DNA from: JAZSQZ01 sp045538175
Lineage (GTDB): Bacteria; Bacillota; Clostridia; Christensenellales; UBA1242
Length of the DNA: 64,000 nt
Assembly (NCBI GenBank): GCA_045538175.1
Contig: JAZSQZ010000044.1
Span: 10,758-74,757, forward strand
Reading direction: 5' to 3'
Positions 1-8,148 of this stretch are shown piece by piece (the stretch's first letter is position 1; each line of letters begins with the position of its first letter). The notes below the pieces were generated by a model that worked only from the letters and a program-made list of their open reading frames with translations, made no database searches and was not told the DNA's origin. Made by a program: the position numbers and the translations under genes.

Positions 1-3000
1 TAAACGAACAAAAAGTTTCATACGCTCTAAAGAGTGGTGAAAACTTAGCAAATATTTTAGGTGGTGTTTTAAAAACACTAGACATTGAAAACCTAGAAGA
101 GAATGCTAAGGGTGAAGTTGAAAAACTTACACAAGAACTTGGCGAAATGTTAAATCAACTTTTAAATATAACAGAAGAACAAGTTTTTGAAATTCTTTCT
201 TACTTTGCTCTAAACTACATTAACAACAATCAAGTTGACACAAATATTGATAACTACAAAGTATCTTTTGCAGTTGCAAACGACAACTTGCTTGATGTAT
301 TGGTTGAATATAAAGATGTAAAAGTCTTAGTTAATGTTAGTGATAAAGATTGGAACTTTGAATTAAACAAGGAAGAATATGTTGCAGTTGACAACATCAA
401 CTCAGTTGTAAACACAGTTGTTGAAATTGTTAACAACAAACAAGTAACCCTTACAGGAAACGTAACATACAAAACATTGACCTTACCTGTAACAATCAAA
501 GCAGATTTTAATGCAAACTATGTAGAATTTAATACAACCGTTTTAGAAAAAGATATTTGCCTTGTTTATACAAACGATAAAGTATACTTAACTGTTGACG
601 ACCTAAAAGTTATGGCAACAACAAGCGAAATTTCTTCACTTGTAAATATGCTTATCGAAGTTTTAAATTCAAATGGTGCAAATATCAATGTTGAAGAAAT
701 TACAACAAAGGTAAACGAAGCAACAGAAAAAATTAGTGACACAACTTTAACAAATATCTCAATTTTAGATATCTTAAAAACATTAAAACTTACAAATCAA
801 AACAAAGATAATTTAACTGTAAGTTATAATGATGTTACAGTTTCTCTAAATCAAACAGACGGTAAATTAGGTAATATCAACTTTACAATGCCATCTGTTG
901 TAGCAAACTTTGATATTTCTACAACAGCAACAAAGAAGACTTTTGTTGATAACGATTATGTAAAAGTTGCAGAAATCGAAAACATTTACAACAAAGTAAA
1001 AGCAATTGTAGACGCAAGAGCAATGAATATTGTTGCAGATGTTAAATACGGCGATTACGAATTTAAAGGTAGTATTTCATTAGACTTAAGCGACTTAAAT
1101 GATCCAAAACTTAGAATATATAATGCATACTTTAATGAATACAAGGTTGATATTACATATATTGGCAACACATTATATGCAAAAATCAACGAACTTAAAG
1201 TATATCTTGCAGTCGACCTTGATAATATTCAAGACGTATTAGATAAAGTCGGTTATGCTTATAACAACTTTACAAACAGCAACCTTGATATTCCAAACAT
1301 CAAAGCAATGATTGATGACTATAAGCAAATGTTTGAAGATATATTAAACAGCACAGAAGACTTTGATTTTGAAGACTTTATGGACATCTATAATAAGATA
1401 ACATTAAATAGTATTTCAAAATTTAAAGTTGATGGCGTTTATGACAATATCAAGTTGATAGCAGAAATCAACGGGGCAAACTTAGTTGATGTCAATGTTG
1501 AATTTGATGACGTTAAAGCAAATGTTTCTATCGACAAAAAACAAACAGCAATTTATGTCCCTGACCTTACAGATTATTCTAACTTAAATCCTGTTGTTGA
1601 TATCTTAGGCAAAGTTACAGATACTTTCTCAACAAAGAAATTTGGTTTGTCTACAACAATCGAAGTTATGGGCGAAAAAATCTCAATCACAGGTTATGCA
1701 GACTTAAGCGACTTTGAAAATGGTCCTAAAGTATTTGCAACAGCAACAATTGCAAACACACCTGTATATATCACATATTTTGAAGAAGTATTCTACTTTG
1801 AAGCAAAGGGCTTAAAGATGAGCGCAACTTTAAGTGAACTTCAACAACTTTTCGAAGTAGATATTAAGAAGTTTATCGAAACAACCTTAGACGAAACATT
1901 AAAGGGAATTGAAAATGATATTAGTGCAATGTTAGAAAGTTTAGATATTCTTGACTCAGTCGTAAAAGAAGAAAACGGACTTACACTTTGCACATCAATG
2001 GGTCTTGACTTAACATTTGTAGAAAGCGCCTCAAAGATTGAAACTATTGTTGTTGATTATGACGATATCGGTCTTAACGCAACCTTAAATGTTTTGGGTT
2101 ACACAGGTACAATATCAAAACCAAGTGGAGAATTCACTGTTTATAAAAATGGTATCAAACTTATGAACACATTTATTGATTTTGTCACAAACGAAACCTT
2201 TAATGTTGCAATAAGTGGTACTGCTGCAAGTGAAGCACTCGATTTTGTATTTGATATCAAACAAAAAGATGCATATATCACATCAATCAATGCAAAAGGT
2301 TCAATCGGTACAGGTACAAATCTTCAAATCGGTTACCTTGGCGAAGAGAAGTATATCTTAGTCAATGGCAATAAGGTTTATGATTACACCGAAGAACAAG
2401 CACAAACTAATACCGTTTATACAAATCCAAGTTTTGTTTTTGTCGATTATAACGGCTTAAAAATCAAACTCGACACATTACTCGTTGATAAGATTATAGG
2501 ATTTGTTACAGGCTTGTTTAATATAGATTTAAGTGTTGTATACGACCTTCTAAATGTAAATATTCCAAGTTATGATATGGAAGTTATGCAAGGTTTAGTT
2601 ACAGGATATGACACAGAAGTCAAACTTCCTGTTGACGAAAATTCTGGTTTAGAAGAAACATTAAATCTTTTAGAATCAATCAATCTTTCAATGGACGGCA
2701 CAATCTTAACCGTATCATTAACTGACGGTGGAAAGGCAATTGTAAAAACAGAAGTTGTCGATGGCGTAACACGTATTGCAACACTCGAACTTGTAGATGT
2801 TGCTATGGGTGAAGACAAAATCAATCTTCTTATCGATTTCTATTGCGAACTTCCTAGTGATATGTCAAGCATTCCATCAAGAGACGATGCAGCATATATG
2901 GACCTTAGCACAATTGGAAATTTCTTAGAAACTCTTGTAGATACAGTAAACTTTAAGAGATACAAAATCCAAGGTGTTGCAACAATTGTTTTAGGAGACT

Positions 3001-3815
3001 CAGCAACACTTACAGCAATTGATGTTTTCGCAGATATTCAACTTATAAAAACAGAAAAATCTGATGGAACTTATGTCTGGAAACCATATATTGTTGCATG
3101 GCTTAAGAACTTGCCAGATAGTAATGATGGTATAGTTTCTAGTATTGCAATTGAAAAAGCCGCAAGAGAAAATGATGCAACAAATCACCAAACAAGGCTT
3201 TATATCGACAGTAATGGTATTTATGTTTATAGAACCGTATACAAATATGTAAAAGTACAAACTGGAAAGAACTGGTTGGGTTTGCCAACATACGAAAATG
3301 TTTATGGTACGCATGTCCTTTCAAAGAAAAAGTTTGGATTTGATGCATTTAGTTCAACAGATGGTATGGTTGACTTTATGAATACAGTTATCGGTCTTAG
3401 CAACACTATGGAGTGGGTTATCGAAACCGCATTTAAAAACCCAACAACACCTAACGATTATTCGCCAGAAAAAATGTTCTATAATGATGTTGCAAACAAT
3501 AAGCGTTCATATGTTTATAATGGCAGATACAATTTGTTGTTTAATGGTAAATATCTACTAAACAATACAGCTATCGGTGACTTAAGTGTTGATATTGGTA
3601 CAGAAGTTATGGGTGATGGTAATGATTACTTGGCAAGCCTTAATTTTACAATGAATGCAAGCATTGTAAACATTAAGTTGTCTGATACAAGGTTGATTGA
3701 CTATATCAGCCATTCAAGTTATCCAACAATTAATGCTGATATTGGAAACGAATTAGCACAACTTAAAAATGGTACAACAAGTTTTGAGGCATATTTCAAT
3801 GCACTTGCAAGTTAA
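1..3815 (+). CDS. Giant repeat-containing, probably exported protein (5' end outside window)
   Basis: The frame is open from base 3 without a stop, so the start lies upstream; the ATG at 147 is internal. About 1270 residues are visible. I do not recognise the family. The protein is rich in Asn, Asp, Val, Thr and Lys, has no cysteine-rich motifs, and looks like a beta-rich surface or periplasm-facing protein. It contains at least three copies of a module of about 190-205 residues, each with a short strand pattern ending in forms such as VYLTVDDLKV, LYAKINELKV and FYFEAKGLKM (near 0.45-0.66, 1.03-1.26 and 1.65-1.89 kb). The C-terminus has no LPxTG motif or membrane anchor. A U-tract hairpin follows directly, so transcription probably ends here; spoIIP downstream has its own start region. 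Function unknown; adhesin or cell-envelope lipoprotein-like roles are guesses. Confidence 0.75.
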   Translation, partial: NEQKVSYALKSGENLANILGGVLKTLDIENLEENAKGEVEKLTQELGEMLNQLLNITEEQVFEILSYFALNYINNNQVDTNIDNYKVSFAVANDNLLDVLVEYKDVKVLVNVSDKDWNFELNKEEYVAVDNINSVVNTVVEIVNNKQVTLTGNVTYKTLTLPVTIKADFNANYVEFNTTVLEKDICLVYTNDKVYLTVDDLKVMATTSEISSLVNMLIEVLNSNGANINVEEITTKVNEATEKISDTTLTNISILDILKTLKLTNQNKDNLTVSYNDVTVSLNQTDGKLGNINFTMPSVVANFDISTTATKKTFVDNDYVKVAEIENIYNKVKAIVDARAMNIVADVKYGDYEFKGSISLDLSDLNDPKLRIYNAYFNEYKVDITYIGNTLYAKINELKVYLAVDLDNIQDVLDKVGYAYNNFTNSNLDIPNIKAMIDDYKQMFEDILNSTEDFDFEDFMDIYNKITLNSISKFKVDGVYDNIKLIAEINGANLVDVNVEFDDVKANVSIDKKQTAIYVPDLTDYSNLNPVVDILGKVTDTFSTKKFGLSTTIEVMGEKISITGYADLSDFENGPKVFATATIANTPVYITYFEEVFYFEAKGLKMSATLSELQQLFEVDIKKFIETTLDETLKGIENDISAMLESLDILDSVVKEENGLTLCTSMGLDLTFVESASKIETIVVDYDDIGLNATLNVLGYTGTISKPSGEFTVYKNGIKLMNTFIDFVTNETFNVAISGTAASEALDFVFDIKQKDAYITSINAKGSIGTGTNLQIGYLGEEKYILVNGNKVYDYTEEQAQTNTVYTNPSFVFVDYNGLKIKLDTLLVDKIIGFVTGLFNIDLSVVYDLLNVNIPSYDMEVMQGLVTGYDTEVKLPVDENSGLEETLNLLESINLSMDGTILTVSLTDGGKAIVKTEVVDGVTRIATLELVDVAMGEDKINLLIDFYCELPSDMSSIPSRDDAAYMDLSTIGNFLETLVDTVNFKRYKIQGVATIVLGDSATLTAIDVFADIQLIKTEKSDGTYVWKPYIVAWLKNLPDSNDGIVSSIAIEKAARENDATNHQTRLYIDSNGIYVYRTVYKYVKVQTGKNWLGLPTYENVYGTHVLSKKKFGFDAFSSTDGMVDFMNTVIGLSNTMEWVIETAFKNPTTPNDYSPEKMFYNDVANNKRSYVYNGRYNLLFNGKYLLNNTAIGDLSVDIGTEVMGDGNDYLASLNFTMNASIVNIKLSDTRLIDYISHSSYPTINADIGNELAQLKNGTTSFEAYFNALAS

Positions 3816-3820
3816 TTTTA

Positions 3821-3856
3821 AAAACTACTCTATGAAATTGGGGTAGTTTTTTCTTT
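3821..3856 (+). terminator. Intrinsic terminator after the repeat protein
   Basis: A ten-pair stem (AAAACTACTC / GGGTAGTTTT) with a ten-base loop runs into a T-rich tract a few bases after the stop codon. Confidence 0.8.
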
Positions 3857-3894
3857 TTATAAATATTTTATAATTACTTGCAAAAACTATTTAT

Positions 3895-5169
3895 ATGAAA
3901 AAAATCGCAAGTATTTTACTGTTTTTGTTTGTTTTTGCCTTAAATTTGCCCCAAATTTCGCCTGCAATGGCTGAAAACGACACAAACAAAGAAAGTTATA
4001 ATGAACTAAATTACGCCTTAGACGAAGAAAATGGTGGGGGAATTGTTTACAACTTTTTAGTGTTTGACGAAGAAGGAAATTTGATTTTTGAAAGGTCAAA
4101 TGTTGAACTTGGAGATATAATTATCACAAAAGATTTCAACAAATATGAGATTGTCGATATTGATATCACAACAAAAATTGCAAAAGCAAAATTTGTTGAG
4201 AAAATAAAAAAACCACAAATTGTTAAAAAACAAAATGGACCAAAAACAAATGATGTTGTTGACAAAAAAATAGGTTTGTATATGACGCACAACGACGAAA
4301 GTTTTGTTATAGGTGACGGGGTGTCAAGCATAAATGGTGCAGGTGGAATTCACGATATTGCAAAAACAATTTCAACCGAGATGTCAAAACTTGGCATAAA
4401 AACAACTTTAGACGAAACCATACATAACCCACACAATTCTCTTGCTTATTCTAGAAGCGAAAAAACTGCAAAAAAACTTAAAAATATGGGTGTTGATGCT
4501 CTTTTTGATATCCATAGAGATGGTGTTGCAAGGTCTGTTTACGTAAAAAACATTGATGGGGTAGATAGGTGTAAGGTAAGAATTGTCGTAGGGCAGGCAA
4601 ACCCAAATAAAGATATCAACCTAGAATTTGCAACATATCTTTTTGCAGTTGCAGAAGAGTATTGTCCGTGGTTATTTTTAGATATTTACCTAGCAAAAGG
4701 GCATTATAATCAGTCGCTTAGCCCAAAGTCGCTTTTGTTTGAAATGGGCACATATCTTGCCGAAAAAGATTTGGTTAAAAACACAGTGCCTTACCTTGTG
4801 TCCGTTATAAACACAACGCTATATTCAGCAACCGTTGAAGATACAAATTCTGCACCAAATGACGATAAAAACGAAGTTATTGATAGTGGAAATATTGAAA
4901 ACGGTGGTAGCAATATAACACCTGATATAAATAATAATGTAGATAGTAAAACACCAATTGATAAAATTGTTATCGATAACAACATAGCACAAGAAAACAC
5001 TATTTCTAATATACTAGATAGTAAGGTGGAAAGTGGTGGAAAAGTGGATATCTTAAGACTAATTTTAAGAATTGTTTTATTTTTAAATGTTACCGTAGGT
5101 ATACTTTTCGTGCTTTATTATTTTTATATTAGAAGGAAAGAAGAAAAACAGAAAAGAAGAGAAAAATAA
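3895..5169 (+). CDS. spoIIP: Stage II sporulation protein P (peptidoglycan amidase)
   Basis: A 424-residue exported protein with a signal peptide (residues 1-26, cleavage likely after AMA). The central domain (about 120-310) carries the SpoIIP amidase signatures: YMTHNDESF with His132, ETIHNPH with Glu174 and His177, AYSRS, DIHRDG with His207, and LFEMG with Glu283. In endospore formers SpoIIP works with SpoIID and SpoIIM to thin septal peptidoglycan during engulfment. A linker rich in Asn and Asp (about 315-385) is followed by a hydrophobic segment (about 386-410) and a basic tail. That C-terminal membrane segment is an oddity, since the well-known SpoIIP has an N-terminal anchor. No clear Shine-Dalgarno precedes the ATG; a TATAAT lies about 20 bases upstream. 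spoIIE in the same window supports a sporulation-lineage organism. Confidence 0.93.
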   Translation: MKKIASILLFLFVFALNLPQISPAMAENDTNKESYNELNYALDEENGGGIVYNFLVFDEEGNLIFERSNVELGDIIITKDFNKYEIVDIDITTKIAKAKFVEKIKKPQIVKKQNGPKTNDVVDKKIGLYMTHNDESFVIGDGVSSINGAGGIHDIAKTISTEMSKLGIKTTLDETIHNPHNSLAYSRSEKTAKKLKNMGVDALFDIHRDGVARSVYVKNIDGVDRCKVRIVVGQANPNKDINLEFATYLFAVAEEYCPWLFLDIYLAKGHYNQSLSPKSLLFEMGTYLAEKDLVKNTVPYLVSVINTTLYSATVEDTNSAPNDDKNEVIDSGNIENGGSNITPDINNNVDSKTPIDKIVIDNNIAQENTISNILDSKVESGGKVDILRLILRIVLFLNVTVGILFVLYYFYIRRKEEKQKRREK

Positions 5170-5208
5170 GTATTTTTTTTAAATAAAAAATTAGGGTAAA
5201 AGTAATAG

Positions 5209-5241
5209 AAAAAACACAAAAGTTTTTGTGTTTTTTTGTTG
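5209..5241 (+). terminator. Intrinsic terminator after spoIIP
   Basis: Stem AAAAAACACAAA / TTTGTGTTTTTT with a four-base loop, followed by T residues. Confidence 0.75.
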
Positions 5242-5315
5242 TAAAGTGAAACTATTTTCTTTACAAACATAGTCATTTGTGCTATTATTTTTCTTGTTTT
5301 AAAAGGAAGAATTTT

Positions 5316-6185
5316 ATGGAAAACGAAAAGAAAAGTTTTGGTGTAAAACTTAAAGAGTTTTTAAAATCATTTACACCTTATCAAATTATTTATCTATCAT
5401 CAGTTTTTGTTCTTGTTGCACTTTTTGCAATATTCTTACCAGAAGAAATGCTTGAAGATATGAGCAATCCTTTGGTTATCACTTGTTCTGTCATTGCTGT
5501 CCTTGCAAACCCTGTTTGCGAACTTTTGATTGCAAAGCAAAGCAAATGGAACTTTATTGTATCAATCCTATTTATTGAAATTACAGAGTCAATCTTATAT
5601 TTCTCACTTGGATATTATTCAGTTGCTTTAATCTCAGTTATTTTCTGGGTACCTATTGACATTATTTCATTTATCGATTGGCACAAACACCCTGATAGAG
5701 AAGAAGAAGTTTTAACCGAAGTTAGACGCCTTAATTGGTGGCAAGATATTATCGTTGTTGGTTTAATCTTTGCTTTTGGTTTTGGTGTTGGCTACCTATT
5801 AACTTTAATCCCAGGGGCAGAGGACACATATCTTGACGCATTTGTAAGTGCTGTTGGTATGGCAAACGGTATTTTGATTTTACTTAGATACAACGAACAA
5901 TGGATTGCTTGGTTTATCACACTTATCTTAGATGCAGCACTTATGATTGTAAGTGGAAGTTACATTATGCTTATCACAATCGCAGCAATGATGGTAAACA
6001 CTATCTATGGTTTTGTAAAATGGTTTATCTACACAAGCAAACAAAAGAAATTAGCACAAGAAAACATTGAAACAAAAGAAGACGCAGTCAAAGAAGAAAA
6101 CAGTACTGAAAAAACTGAAGAAAAAACTGAAGAAAAAAATGTAAGCGAAAAGAAAGAAAAAAAACAAAAAGCAAAAAATAACTAA
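5316..6185 (+). CDS. PnuC-like nicotinamide riboside/NMN transporter
   Basis: An integral membrane protein of 289 residues with about seven hydrophobic segments and a charged Lys/Glu-rich cytosolic tail (about the last 45 residues, repeats of EKTEEK). The segment around residues 200-240, with paired Trp residues (QWIAWF) and the final NTIYGFVKWFIY, matches the PnuC family, which takes up nicotinamide riboside by facilitated diffusion for NAD synthesis. The start is set at 5316 because AAGGAAG lies seven bases upstream; a longer frame begins at 5277 but has no binding site. No riboswitch-like structure was seen upstream. It converges on ispH with a shared terminator. Substrate (riboside, thiamine-like PnuT or riboflavin-like PnuX) cannot be set from sequence alone. 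Confidence 0.78.
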   Translation: MENEKKSFGVKLKEFLKSFTPYQIIYLSSVFVLVALFAIFLPEEMLEDMSNPLVITCSVIAVLANPVCELLIAKQSKWNFIVSILFIEITESILYFSLGYYSVALISVIFWVPIDIISFIDWHKHPDREEEVLTEVRRLNWWQDIIVVGLIFAFGFGVGYLLTLIPGAEDTYLDAFVSAVGMANGILILLRYNEQWIAWFITLILDAALMIVSGSYIMLITIAAMMVNTIYGFVKWFIYTSKQKKLAQENIETKEDAVKEENSTEKTEEKTEEKNVSEKKEKKQKAKNN

Positions 6186-6190
6186 AAATA

Positions 6191-6222
6191 AAAACGACTA
6201 AGAAAACTTAGTCGTTTTTTTA
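6191..6222. terminator. Bidirectional terminator between pnuC-like gene and ispH
   Basis: Perfect 12-pair stem AAAACGACTAAG / CTTAGTCGTTTT with an AAAA loop; A-tract on one side and T-tract on the other serve the two convergent genes. Confidence 0.9.
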
Positions 6223-7098
6223 ATTTAGAATTTTGTTTAGGTTGTCTTTAACTTTTAAAATATCTTCTTGCATAGTTGAAGCGCCTGCTGTTATGCCGAT
6301 TGTTTTTGCAAAAGATAATTCTTCTTTGTTTATATCAAAAACTTCATTAGGGTCTTCAATCTTGTATGTTTTTGTGTAGTTTGATATGTTTAAAAACAAC
6401 TCTTTTGTGTTGCTTGAGTTTTTGCCCCCTATTACAAACATAATGTCACATTTTTTTGCTAACACTACGCTTGCATCGTTTATGTTTTTTTGTGCATTAC
6501 AAATTGTGTTTTTAAATTCAAAAACCTTATTTTCTTTTTCAAGTTTGTTTTTTATTTTTTCGATAAACAAACTTGCCTTGTCTTTTGAAAATGTTGTTTG
6601 CACTGCAAGAAAATATTTATCAAAACCAAGGTCAATATTTTCGATTTCGCTTTCGTCTTCAATCAAAATTGGGTTTTCGCACCACCCAGATGTGCCCCTA
6701 ACTTCAGGGTGTATAGGTTTAGCGTCAAAACCGTGTTTTCCGATTAGAATAATCTTAAAACCTTCGCTTTGTTTTTTCTCGACAAGTTTGTTTATTGCCA
6801 AAACGTTTGGGCAAGTGCAATCAAGATATTTTATGTTGTTGTCTTCAAAATATTTATAAGTGTCCTTTGGTTCTCCGTGGGCACGAATAATAACAAAGTC
6901 GTCTTTTGTTATATCTTCTAAGTTTTCTTTTGTTAAAGCGCCATTTTCTTCTAGGTGTTTTTTTACTGTTTTATTGTGTAAAATTTCTTTAAACAAAACG
7001 ACGTTTTTTTCTTTTTTTATTGTGTTAAAAGTTTCTGTTATTGCTCTGTTTGAACCATAACACAATCCGCATACAGGGGATATTTCAATGTTTACCAT
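6220..7098 (-). CDS. ispH: 4-hydroxy-3-methylbut-2-enyl diphosphate reductase
   Basis: A 292-residue IspH/LytB homologue, the last enzyme of the MEP isoprenoid pathway: it reduces HMBPP to IPP and DMAPP with a [4Fe-4S] cluster. The three cluster cysteines sit in PVCGLCYG near the N-terminus, DCTCPNV and NTICNAQ; substrate-binding histidines are in RAHGEP and KPIHPEVRG. The C-terminal GITAGAST is typical. Start at 7098 is chosen because GGAG lies nine bases upstream; the open frame extends to 7194 without a binding site and would overlap the divergent ygjV promoter. Its presence says that this organism makes isoprenoids by the MEP route. Confidence 0.95.
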   Translation of the reverse strand: MVNIEISPVCGLCYGSNRAITETFNTIKKEKNVVLFKEILHNKTVKKHLEENGALTKENLEDITKDDFVIIRAHGEPKDTYKYFEDNNIKYLDCTCPNVLAINKLVEKKQSEGFKIILIGKHGFDAKPIHPEVRGTSGWCENPILIEDESEIENIDLGFDKYFLAVQTTFSKDKASLFIEKIKNKLEKENKVFEFKNTICNAQKNINDASVVLAKKCDIMFVIGGKNSSNTKELFLNISNYTKTYKIEDPNEVFDINKEELSFAKTIGITAGASTMQEDILKVKDNLNKILN

Positions 7099-7149
7099 AA
7101 TTACTCCTACAATCATTATACAAAAAATTTTCAAATCATAAAACAATAA

Positions 7150-7178
7150 TTGACAAAATTTTACCCCTTTTTTATAAT
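7150..7178 (+). promoter_or_regulatory. Consensus promoter of the YgjV-like gene (leaderless)
   Basis: TTGACA at 7150-7155, exactly 17 bases, TATAAT at 7173-7178: a perfect sigma-70/SigA match. Only six bases separate the -10 box from the ATG at 7185, so the predicted transcription start falls on the start codon. Confidence 0.85.
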
Positions 7179-7184
7179 GTCCGT

Positions 7185-7829
7185 ATGGATACAATTTATA
7201 TATTATCGCAAGTGTTTGTTGTGCTTGCGTATGCTTTTAATTTTTCAACATATCTGTTTAGAAACAGAACATTGATTGTTATATGCAATCTTATATCTTC
7301 TTGCCTTTCAATTGTTTCACTTTTCTTTTTGTCAGCCTGGACAGGTCTTGGAAATGTCGTCATCGGGGTATTAAGAAACGTTGCATTTATGATAAGAGAT
7401 AAGGCCTGTGGTAAGGCAGACTACATCACAAAAACCGATTGGTGTATTTATGCAGGCATCGAAGTTGCAACAATAACTGTTGGAATTTTAACCTATGCCG
7501 GAATTCCAAGTATTATTGCAATGTTTAGTATGTCGGCAAACTCACTTGCAATAACTCAAAAAAATCCTTTCCTATATAAAATTGTAAATATCCCTGCAAG
7601 TCTTACATATGTTGTGTATAATTTCTTAATCACATCATATTTTGGTGCAATTTGTGAGACAGTTATATTTATAACAATCATTGTAGGTATCATAAGAGAC
7701 AGCATATATTATAAGAAACAAAACGTAAGTCCGTTTGACTTAAAAGCAATAAATAAACTAAAAAAACAACAAGAAACAATAGAAAATATATCCCCAAAAT
7801 TAGAAGAAAATGTGGATAATTCCCTTTAA
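7185..7829 (+). CDS. YgjV-family inner membrane protein
   Basis: A 214-residue polytopic membrane protein with six or seven hydrophobic helices and a short Asn/Lys/Glu-rich tail. The spacing of small and polar residues (YLFRNR, LRNVAFMIRDK, NSLAITQK, YNFLITSY) resembles the YgjV family, small SWEET-like proteins of unknown transport function that in Gram-positive bacteria often stand alone. There is no Shine-Dalgarno sequence; the promoter places the transcription start at the ATG. It is divergent from ispH. No terminator follows; the next 60 bases are A/T tracts before the promoter of the following gene. Confidence 0.75.
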   Translation: MDTIYILSQVFVVLAYAFNFSTYLFRNRTLIVICNLISSCLSIVSLFFLSAWTGLGNVVIGVLRNVAFMIRDKACGKADYITKTDWCIYAGIEVATITVGILTYAGIPSIIAMFSMSANSLAITQKNPFLYKIVNIPASLTYVVYNFLITSYFGAICETVIFITIIVGIIRDSIYYKKQNVSPFDLKAINKLKKQQETIENISPKLEENVDNSL

Positions 7830-7895
7830 AATACTGAAAAGTAAGGAAAATCACAACAAATTTTAAAAAAACTTCAACTTTTTTTAAAAAAGGGG
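7830..7895. other. A/T-tract spacer
   Basis: Homopolymer A and T runs between the ygjV stop and the ATP-grasp promoter; no terminator or reading frame seen. Confidence 0.7.
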
Positions 7896-7924
7896 TTGAC
7901 AGATACTAGATATGGTGGTATTCT
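7896..7924 (+). promoter_or_regulatory. Promoter of the ATP-grasp/metallohydrolase operon
   Basis: TTGACA at 7896-7901, a 17-base spacer, TATTCT at 7919-7924. It lies about 225 bases before the ATP-grasp start codon, leaving a long leader (the whole 7830-8148 gap is this promoter plus leader). Confidence 0.75.
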
Positions 7925-8148
7925 TTCTTTCGTTGGAGACACGACTTTGAAAACTAAATTAAGCAAAAATCTACTATTTATTATTATGGAAACACTCAGC
8001 ATATAGAAACTATATGTAGATTTTTTGTGCAATCAAAAAGTTTAGAACATCTGCATATGGTTATGCGGGTGTTTTTTTTATTGTTATATCCGTATTTAGC
8101 AGACAATTGAAGTTTTAAAAGTGTTTTTGATAAAAGGAGAAATTAGAG
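7925..8148 (+). promoter_or_regulatory. Leader with two tandem terminators and a six-codon reading frame
   Basis: The untranslated leader holds two U-tract hairpins. The first pairs 7965-7974 (AAAAATCTAC) with 8016-8025 (GTAGATTTTT) and has an inner seven-pair hairpin CATATAG / CTATATG (8000-8016). The second is an 11-pair stem (8047-8057 with 8062-8072) with loop TGGT and eight T residues. A small frame at 7986-8006 encodes METLSI and its stop codon lies in the inner hairpin. This arrangement suggests transcription attenuation of the ATP-grasp gene; the ligand or signal is unknown. The gene itself has a good AAGGAG site at about 8137. Confidence 0.6.

Noticed and set aside
147..149. ATG at 147 as the start of the repeat protein
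   Set aside because: The same frame is open back to base 3 with similar composition and there is no ribosome-binding site before 147.
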